Shown here in pieces: positions 56,247 to 64,000 of a stretch of 64,000 bases of DNA (its first letter is position 1; each line of letters starts with the position of its first letter). The position numbers and the translations under genes were made by a program. Below the pieces are notes generated by a model. It was given only the letters and a program-made list of their open reading frames with translations, had not been told where the DNA came from and did no database searches. Origin of the DNA: Mytilus galloprovincialis (Eukaryota > Mollusca > Bivalvia > Mytilida > Mytilidae); assembly GCF_965363235.1 (NCBI RefSeq), contig NC_134845.1, forward strand, positions 20,772,524 to 20,836,523, read 5' to 3'.

Positions 56247-58757
56247 ATGGTAATCATACAGCTGTTCCATTTACTTGTATGTTTTGTTTTGATGATAGGA
56301 GTTAAATGTCATTTGAAAACCAAATGCAGCTTTAGCCATGCATGTCGATGTAAAACATCCCTATCGAAATTCGTAGAGGTCGATTGTTCAAACTCGAAAC
56401 TTAAGAATATACCCAAACTACCAAGAAATGTAAGCAGTGTTGATCTAAGTAACAATGATATACATAACATACCGGAACATCATTTTAAAGACAACGGTAT
56501 TTTATCTGAAATAAACCTTTCAGTCAATAGATTACATACTCTCAAAAAAGAAATGTTTTTTGGACTGAAAAATGTTGGAAAGCTACATATGAACAATAAC
56601 AACATTACTGAAACAACGAACGATTCGTTTTCATATTTACAAAGACTATCATATTTAGATGTTAAGAAGAACAATATTAGCTGGAACAATTACAACGTTA
56701 CATTTCCTCAATCTTTGCTCACATTGAAAATTGATTATAATGCGTCGCATGAAAACCTACCTAAAATATCTCATTTAGAGACTCTAGACGTCTCTGGATC
56801 ATCTGGGCAATGTAGCATACACACCGTGAAACCAGATACGTTTAGATCTGTACCAACTATAAATGAGTTAGATATATCTGCGTGCAAAGTGAATTATGTT
56901 CACAATGGTTCTTTTAGTTTCATGAAAAATTTATCAATTCTAGACGTTTCTTTTAACACATGTCTAAGGTTTGATGGTTTAGAAAATGTGACAATTGATC
57001 TTCCATTCACTTCGATTAAAATTCTGAAATTTAACAAAATTCACAAAACATTTCAAATGAATACGAAAATTCTGAAACAGCATTTGTTGCATTTAAATTA
57101 TACAAACTTAGAAGAACTGCATGGCGATAGCAATAGAATTCAACTCATAGAAGAAGGAACTATACAACAACTTCCAGCTTCCATTCGAAAACTTTTTGTT
57201 TCCGACAATGAATTTTCGTATGGACAATATATTTTAGATTTTATAACTACGCAAATTGAATTTGTAAATGCGTCGTTTTTATTCAATTCGCGAAGAGATA
57301 AAGAACGAGAAGAAAAATGCGGGCGTCCTGATGAATCATCTTGTAATAAAGTCTTTAAACCAAATTATGCATTTGATGAGACAATATCCCGATTCAGCAC
57401 TGCCGGGAGATTACTGCCACTTCCTCGAAAACTGAAAAAAGTTCTTTACAAAGACTGCTTTCTTCGATATGATATACAACAGTATACAATTTCCGAAAAC
57501 ATAGTGGAATATGTAGATTTGAGTTATAATATTTTCTATTCGTGGATAGGTCCACTTCTTACATTTGACCATCTTCAATTGCTAGATTTGTCTAATAACA
57601 TATGTTCGAATGTGTCAAAGGTATTTTTTCAAAGCTTCCCAAATCTAACAGAGTTACTGATACAAAATAATCTACTTGGCTTTGTACTTCCGGATGACAC
57701 TGAAGGGGAGATAATGCAACATATGCCAGCCCTTCAATTTGTGAATTTGGCAGAAAATAGAATTCCCAGTTTACCGTATAATTTTTTTAAGTCTCATACA
57801 AATTTGAAAGACATTAAATTAGGAGGAAATATGATGGATAATATTACCTTCCAAATTAACCACATGAAACAATTATCAAGTCTCGATCTTTCTAACAATA
57901 GAATTTCTAGTTTAGATGAACATGCTCGTGGTAATTTAGAAGAGGTATACAAAGTGAAAAACAATTTTTCAATTGATATAAGTGGGAATCCATTAAAATG
58001 TAGTTGTGATACAATAGAATTTATTAAGTGGATGTCAACAACAAAAGTCAAGATTCTAAATAAACGCGAAACCGCATGCTTGACGTCTCGTGGGGACCAA
58101 GAATCATTATTAAAACCAAATAGAATTTTTGAAAAGCTTCAAATTGAATGTTCGTCGTATTCATCTTTGATTGAAGGTACAGTAGCATCATTGGTCGTTT
58201 TCGTGTTTGTGCTAATTTGGGGCATATGTTACCGCAATAGGTGGCGCTTACGATATATGTATTACATGGTGAAAAATAAATATCAAGTGCAAAATAAAGG
58301 AAACCTCGACAATGATAGCCAGTATGAATACGATGCTTTTATATCCTACGATAACAATGATAGATTTTTCGTTCATGACAAACTTTTGCCTTGTCTGGAA
58401 CGGGAAGCTGGGTTTAAGCTTTGTATCCACAAAAGAGATTTTCTACCTGGAAATGACATTGCAGCAAACATCACATCTGCAATTCACAACAGCCGAAAAG
58501 TGGTTATTGTTATGTCCCATAATTATCTGGATTCGTATTGGTGTATGTTTGAATACAACATGGCGAAAGTGGAAAGTATTTATTCTAGAAATAAGGAAAA
58601 CATATTATTTTTAGTATTTCTAGAGCAAATGACAGCAAAGGATTTACCAATGATGGTTTTGGAGCTAGTTCAATCCCACTCTTACATCGAGTACCCAAAC
58701 GATGAATTTGGTGATGCAGTGTTTTGGAATAAATTAAAGGAAGTTTTATCGCAGTAA
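56247..58757 (+). CDS. Toll-like receptor, copy 2 (836 aa)
   Basis: Paralogue of the receptor at 18708, with the same order of parts: signal peptide, cysteine-capped leucine-rich repeats, single C-terminal cysteine cluster (NPLKCSC at about 581), membrane span and TIR domain (693-836; boxes YDAFISY, KRDFLPG at 729-735, FW at 826-827). I take the Met at 56247, four bases after the acceptor atttcag, as in copy 1. The frame is open back to 56178, but those 23 codons precede the acceptor and read as intron. Compared with copy 1 it has two extra residues near 400, many changes between about 345 and 425, only about ten in the TIR domain, and a Glu (643) at the outer edge of the membrane span. It looks intact and likely signals through a TIR adaptor. 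Ligand unknown. Confidence 0.95.
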   Translation: MVIIQLFHLLVCFVLMIGVKCHLKTKCSFSHACRCKTSLSKFVEVDCSNSKLKNIPKLPRNVSSVDLSNNDIHNIPEHHFKDNGILSEINLSVNRLHTLKKEMFFGLKNVGKLHMNNNNITETTNDSFSYLQRLSYLDVKKNNISWNNYNVTFPQSLLTLKIDYNASHENLPKISHLETLDVSGSSGQCSIHTVKPDTFRSVPTINELDISACKVNYVHNGSFSFMKNLSILDVSFNTCLRFDGLENVTIDLPFTSIKILKFNKIHKTFQMNTKILKQHLLHLNYTNLEELHGDSNRIQLIEEGTIQQLPASIRKLFVSDNEFSYGQYILDFITTQIEFVNASFLFNSRRDKEREEKCGRPDESSCNKVFKPNYAFDETISRFSTAGRLLPLPRKLKKVLYKDCFLRYDIQQYTISENIVEYVDLSYNIFYSWIGPLLTFDHLQLLDLSNNICSNVSKVFFQSFPNLTELLIQNNLLGFVLPDDTEGEIMQHMPALQFVNLAENRIPSLPYNFFKSHTNLKDIKLGGNMMDNITFQINHMKQLSSLDLSNNRISSLDEHARGNLEEVYKVKNNFSIDISGNPLKCSCDTIEFIKWMSTTKVKILNKRETACLTSRGDQESLLKPNRIFEKLQIECSSYSSLIEGTVASLVVFVFVLIWGICYRNRWRLRYMYYMVKNKYQVQNKGNLDNDSQYEYDAFISYDNNDRFFVHDKLLPCLEREAGFKLCIHKRDFLPGNDIAANITSAIHNSRKVVIVMSHNYLDSYWCMFEYNMAKVESIYSRNKENILFLVFLEQMTAKDLPMMVLELVQSHSYIEYPNDEFGDAVFWNKLKEVLSQ

Positions 58758-58759
58758 CC

Positions 58760-59760
58760 ATTTTTTTTTGTTTTCCCACGATTAACTGAAATACTAAATA
58801 TATACATTGTGTAAGGCATACTTACATGTGAATATTATTTTAAACTTAAATTCACATTAGCTATTTTTGAATTTAGTTAGAGTGTAGGATACTCAAGTAG
58901 TCTGATTGAATTTAAAAAAAAATAAATGTTCGAAGTCTTTTAGCCAATTTGAATATGCACTAAGCTTATTGAAAGTCTCTTTCTTTAAATCACAACGATA
59001 ACAAAAGAGAATCGGAGATATCAAAGAGAGATTTGAAAAGGATATCCTTGAAAGCGTTAGTTTAAATATAACCAAATATTCTTATTTATGTTTTTGGGTT
59101 ATTAGTATTTTATGATATTTCAGTGATTTGCTACCCTGAAGGTTCATAAATCAATAATAATTTTCTTTCATTATATTTGAATGCTTTTTTTTAATTCTTA
59201 TTTATTAGTCGCAGCTGCATGATTTTTTTTATATGATAGTCAATTAAAAGCCCATCAGAGCTTATGTTTTATATGTTTCTATGTATATATATGCCGATTT
59301 TGGATGAAATGTACTTACTCAATTCCTTACATGTAGAGGTAATAAATATTCGCATTTGATATGATATACTATGAATTCATTATTTTCGATTGATATCAAT
59401 TTTAGTGATTTTATTTGTATCAATTCATGACGGATTAAACTGTTCAACGAGATTGAAATTTAATAAAGGATTGTAAGCAATTATTTGGAAAACAACTCAA
59501 TCAGCACTCAATGTAACAAACATATGTTTTTCATCAATCCACAAAGAAAAGATCTTAATAATTCAATGAACACTTAATGTGACAACCTCTAAATACTGAT
59601 ATCAATAATATTATTGGCAAGTACTGATTGTTGGAATGATTAATGTATCCATTATTGAAAACTTGATGTTTACAAAAGTTTATGTTACTAAATCTACCTT
59701 CTTTTGAATTTAAAATGAAAGTTTTATAGTTTAGATGTCATGTCAATAAATTAGACTCCA
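58760..59760. other. TLR2 3' flank, no gene seen
   Basis: The first 90 bases resemble the TLR1 3' flank ('actaaatatatacattgtgt'). AATAAA at 58921-58926 could be the polyadenylation signal. The rest is AT-rich without recognised features. Confidence 0.5.
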
Positions 59761-59767
59761 GAATTGA

Positions 59768-60025
59768 CTTATAAAAAAAATGCGGTATGATTGCCAATGA
59801 GACCACTCTCTGCAAGAGACAAAATGACACAGACATTAATAACTATCGGTCACCGTAACGGGGTGTCAGCTATGAAAGGCCCCGAAATTAAAATGCAAAA
59901 CATTTCAAACTAAAAACTAACGGCTGAATTAATGTTCAAAAAATGAACGAAAAATAAATGTGTACTACATGAACAAACGACAACCACTGAATCACAGGCG
60001 TCTGACTTGGGATCGGCACATACAT
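59768..60025 (-). repeat. dispersed repeat A, reverse copy
   Basis: 'tgcggtatgattgccaatga', 'cggtcaccgtaacggggtgt' and 'gaacaaacgacaaccactga' are the reverse of the family A end. It lies between TLR2 and the conserved downstream patch; unit 1 lacks it there. Confidence 0.75.
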
Positions 60026-60029
60026 ACAG

Positions 60030-60242
60030 AATATGGCAGGGTTAAACATATTATGTTTACTTGAACAGTATATTTGTAATATTGAATTTGTGTGCACTGC
60101 TTTATGCATATATGTGCATCACTCATTTTTCATTTTACTCTCAAAATATAGGTGTACAGATATTACTAAGCGATATACGTATACAATATATAAAAGTATA
60201 GTGTCCGCGTACCATCTTTATCGAGCGAACATTTATATTTAA
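60030..60242 (+). other. end of duplicated block (matches 23290-23460)
   Basis: 'atttgtaatattgaattt' and 'actaagcgatat' match the downstream flank of TLR1. After about 60245 no match to unit 1 was seen. The 69-codon frame here is not conserved. Confidence 0.6.
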
Positions 60243-60249
60243 ATTCTTA

Positions 60250-62640
60250 TTCACGTTACAGATTATTTAGAATGACAAAGAAAAGGGATTTTCAACTTTA
60301 TTGGACGTTACACTACTGCAGAATATACCATGCGTCTATGTTTAGAGAAATTATCTGTTCGCGTTTTTCCGTGTGACAAGCGATCTTATAAACTTCGTCG
60401 TCAGGTTTAAGTTGATATGGCAAATGGTTTTTAGTTTAAAGCCTCTTGTTAGTCAACTTTAATTACACGGATAAAACATAACCAATCCGAAGCAGTTTAT
60501 TTTGAGCTTAACTCGGTGAATTGTGGTTTGTCCTCAACACCTAAACATTGTCATTTGTAAAAGTCTTTATTTGCATGTATTTTAAATCTTGTTTTGGTGA
60601 CATGCAATCGATAGTCAATGTAGGCCTTGTGCAGGTTATGTGTACACACAATTAGACTTTTAGTACGTTATTTGTTGTAGGAATATTAAAGACAGAAACA
60701 TCTATTGATAAAAACGATTAGAATAAAACTATGCATCAAGTTATATACTAATTGATATATCACAAACTTAATTATGGGTCTTAACAATACACGCTTGCTA
60801 TTTCTCAGAGGGGAAATAAATTTGAATTTTGAGTGGAATAATGGAGAGGGGTTGGGTAAGGGGATTTTTTTTCGCAAATTGAATGTTTATTTTACAACTG
60901 TTGATGGTGCGGATTATTAATTTCCCAAAACACTAATTTTCGCTTGTGCACATAACCATATCTTGCATGGTCCTTTATTTTGAAGGACAGTGTATTCATA
61001 TCTATTCTGTTATAAGCAATATCGTTTTTACCTTTTTACATTTATCAAAAGGCCAGACTAATTATATACAAAGTGTTTTATGCACAAATGTCAAACACGG
61101 AATGTCAAATTTTTATCCAAATAGTAACTCCGGTTTATCTCAAAACTTTCAATATGGAAACATTATTCACTTTACAATATGAACTAAAAATTGAGTGGAC
61201 TCTCAAACGAACGGAATTAATTAATTCATAACAGCAGAACCATGCGTAGAACCAATTTAATAGCATGTGCAGGATTTTTTTTATTGGAAGACACGCATGT
61301 AAAGATACATGTAACTTGAAACCATGATCTTACATGTTAAACAGTATCAAAACATTGAAATGCGTGGTGATAGAGGTAAAAGTTACAAACAAATCAATCT
61401 TTCGAGGAATAGCTAGTCTTTGACAGGTCAACACTATAAAACTAAAGCGATGAGATTGCCCCGAACACATAATTTAATAGTGTATATCATTTTATTGACT
61501 ATCCAATTTACCACACATTTATAACCACTGGTGTTTCAAGGGGGCTTTCAACTAATCGGTCGGAACTTATGTTTAACATGCATAAGCACAGACGATTGAA
61601 GATGCGTATGACAAGGAGGACTCATGTTATAATTATTATTACTGATTTCTAATCACCTGCTAGTAGAGGTCGGTCATTTAACAACGTATCAGCCGTATCA
61701 TAAACGTTGACGTATACGCATCTGCAAATATGCCAAAAACTATTATTAGAATAACTACATTTTCATATTTTGCAATTGCCATCATCGAAGATATACTTTC
61801 ATATCGACAACGCAAAAAACGACATTTTTCATGTGTTTAAAGTCTGTTTAACAAAATAATCAACGGGTCTGTCGCACTATTTACCGGTGTAATCCAACAC
61901 ACCTGTCTATAGATGGACTTGTCTATGTAAATCGAACCGATTAAACCCCACCCAATTAAGTAAATAAAACTAGGAAATTTTGATGGCTTCTTGTTTTACA
62001 TGTATTGTGAAAGAGAGTTCATCAACTAGTTTTTATCTTATGTAAATTTATTAGTTTCATAATTTTTATGTTTGATCAATTTGTGACATAACCTTATCTT
62101 GAGATAATAAATGCAGCTACCACGAATCGGGAACTCAAAAATAGTTTATATATTATTCAAACATAAACTCGACTATTCGTAAAGGCACCTAACTCCAGAA
62201 TGCAAATATTGTAGCTGCTGATTTTAGTATGTATATTAAAATTTTACATGTTAAGATAACAAAATGCATTAAACAAAAATCAGGCTTGATGGAATGGTTT
62301 TAAGTCAATTAGAATGTTTTAAAATGATTGTCATCAACATCTTTTTTTTTGATATTATAACTATTACCCTCAAGTATATATTTCCTACCCTCGTCTAATC
62401 ATGTTGCCTAGATGTCCCTTCACAAGAGGTCATAGTACATACATATTGCATGTGTGTACAACGTAATCACCAATTGCATGAATTATCAAAGTATTGCGAA
62501 ATAGAAAAAAGGGTATAAATATACTGTTTACAGATAAAGAACAATGCCCAGAATAAAGTTATCATGAATATAAAGAATAGTAAAATAAAAATAAAAAAGA
62601 TGTGCGAAAAACAAAATACAGAAATGATGGACCTTAAAAA
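60250..62640. other. intergenic or intronic, no gene seen
   Basis: AT-rich, with only short frames. No repeat family shared with the rest of the window was recognised. Confidence 0.5.
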
Positions 62641-62647
62641 ACATACC

Positions 62648-62737
62648 TTCAGGTGCAACTGCTTTTAATTTGAAGTATAAATTATCAATAAAGCGAGTCA
62701 GATCCTTCGTTCCCAAAACTTCTTGTGAGCGAGTCAA
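62648..62737 (-). other. possible coding exon with splice donor, unrecognised
   Basis: On the minus strand an ATG at 62737 opens MTRSQEVLGTKDLTRFIDN and continues to LYFKLKAVAPEG. A gtatgt donor follows directly, which is what a first coding exon looks like. I do not recognise the protein and found no partner exon. Part of it overlaps sequence related to the repeat that starts near 62726. Confidence 0.25.
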
Positions 62738-63175
62738 TTCTCGTTATATTTCAAAACGTGTTCATTAGTTTGGGAAATCTAATATGTAGTTGTAATACCA
62801 TAACAGTACAGTGTGATAGCGGATGAGTCGATACTAATATAATGTTCAAATACGAGTTCACATGACGGGGTGAGTGAGCTAATTCTCCTTCACCAAAAGT
62901 TCCCTACTCAGTAATTTTAGCATCAACAGAAATTAAATGCAAGTTGTGAGAGCGGGTTAAACATGAAAGTCTTTCAGAATACGAGTTCATACAACGGGAA
63001 TGGTCGAGCCATTCACCAAAAGTTCTGTAGTCCAAGTTGTAAACGCATCAACAGAAATAATTGTCAGTTGTGAAGACAACGCCACAAATGTCTTTCGGGA
63101 TACGAAATCACACAACGAGTGTAAGCTAGCCAATTATAATTCTCCAAAAATTCTATAGGTTGCACTTTGTAAATA
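62726..63175 (+). repeat. degenerate tandem repeat, about 130-bp unit (block 1)
   Basis: Recurring order: 'acgagttca', 'gagc-ag', 'caccaaaagtt', 'gcatcaacagaaat', 'agttgtgag', 'gtctttc'. It occurs at about 62850-62980, 62980-63100 and 63100-63175. Units differ a lot, so the array is old. Confidence 0.7.
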
Positions 63176-63238
63176 CAGCTGTTTCTCAAAACACGCCTCT
63201 TTTGGGGAGAACTTGAATATTTATAGAAAATTAATTTT

Positions 63239-63313
63239 GTTTACATACTGGTTCCCAGTTATGCTCTCTGTGTTTCATCTCACAGAGACATAACTTGGGA
63301 ATGTTACCAGTAA
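63239..63313. repeat. imperfect hairpin
   Basis: 'ggttcccagttatgctctct' pairs with 'acagagacataacttgggaa' around a short 'tttcat' centre. Arms are about 33 bases with small mismatches. It separates the two blocks of the 130-bp repeat. Confidence 0.65.
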
Positions 63314-63594
63314 ATAAACATGTGCATATAGTTTACATTGAAATCTGTGGTAACCTTTCATTCGAGGTAGGGGTAGTTAAGAAAAGTAGTGTTAGTTTAA
63401 ACTCTGAAAAGTTCAGGGCATATAAGCGTTGAAAATATGCTGGACAGCCCTATATTTTGACCTTTGAAAAAAATTGTGGTGCATATGAACTTTCAATTCT
63501 AGGATAATATTTTTAAAGTTTAAAAGTTGTACAGTTTTAGTCGTAAAAAGAGTTTCTATGGGGAATTGCATTGTCAATATTTACAGAAATGCAC

Positions 63595-64000
63595 CCTTTA
63601 GCCAGTAGGTAAGCAACAACAGAAATTATCAGTTGTCGGAGCTGGAGAGTCCATAAATGTCTTTCAAAATACGCAACGAGGGCGAGGGAGCAATGCACCA
63701 AAAGATTTCTTGCCCAAGCTGTTACGCATCAACAGAATCAATTGTCATTTTTTGAGCGGGCAAGGCGATAAATATCTTTCAAAAAATGAGTTCGAACATT
63801 CATGAACTAATACTATATATAGTAACAATGTTCAGCCATTATTCATTTACCCGTAAGTGTTTTAAATGTTATTGAAAATATTTTACTTAGAACGTGGCGA
63901 TAAGTGAATATCCAAGCACGTGTTCATACAACAGGGGTGAGCGAGTCATTCTCAAAAAGTTGTACTGTCCAAGCTGTTGAGCATGAATAGAAATCAAGTG
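63595..64000 (+). repeat. degenerate tandem repeat, about 130-bp unit (block 2)
   Basis: Same motif order as 62726-63175 ('gcatcaacagaat', 'gtctttcaaaa', 'gttcatacaacagggg'). It continues past the window edge. Confidence 0.65.

Overview
This is an AT-rich eukaryotic window. It carries intron-split host genes, many dispersed and foldback repeats, and two complete Toll-like receptor (TLR) genes. The repeat families, together with a TLR whose whole protein lies in one coding exon, suggest a bivalve mollusc, most likely a mussel (Mytilidae). That placement rests on recognising repeats and gene structure, not on a database search.

Layout: (1) 516-9066 (+) holds the last seven coding exons of an aminopeptidase B (RNPEP, M1 metallopeptidase) gene that enters from the left. 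Its introns contain a Harbinger-type element, foldback elements and tandem repeats. (2) 9.7-18.7 kb is spacer plus the upstream region of the first TLR gene, with a candidate untranslated first exon near 14.1 kb. (3) 18708-21212 (+) is TLR copy 1 (834 aa). (4) 21.9-31.7 kb is mainly mobile-element debris, including a 166-bp repeat array, Penelope-type retroelement fragments (reverse transcriptase and GIY-YIG parts) and long direct repeats. (5) 31.8-33.65 kb is an orphan, internally duplicated copy of the TLR upstream region with no TLR after it. (6) 35514-39685 (+) is a broken copy of the last three RNPEP exons, interrupted by a Tc1/mariner element and followed by a hAT-like element. (7) 41.04-43.40 kb is a 16-bp minisatellite, and 43.63-50.68 kb is a satellite built from 197- and 94-bp modules. 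(8) 50.7-56.2 kb is a second TLR upstream region. (9) 56247-58757 (+) is TLR copy 2 (836 aa). (10) 58.8-64 kb is repeat-rich with no convincing gene.

The main organising fact is a tandem segmental duplication. About 3640-23.5 kb and about 35514-60.24 kb are the same ordered block: RNPEP 3' end, spacer, TLR upstream region, TLR gene, downstream flank. One breakpoint falls inside an RNPEP exon, so the second unit carried a broken peptidase fragment together with a working-looking TLR. Aligning the two units shows which elements arrived after the duplication. It also shows that both large tandem arrays in unit 2 correspond to single-copy sequence at the matching places in unit 1.

Both TLRs keep a signal peptide, leucine-rich repeat ectodomain, single C-terminal cysteine cluster, membrane span and a TIR domain with its three boxes, so both look able to encode innate immune receptors. 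Their differences cluster in one stretch of the ectodomain.
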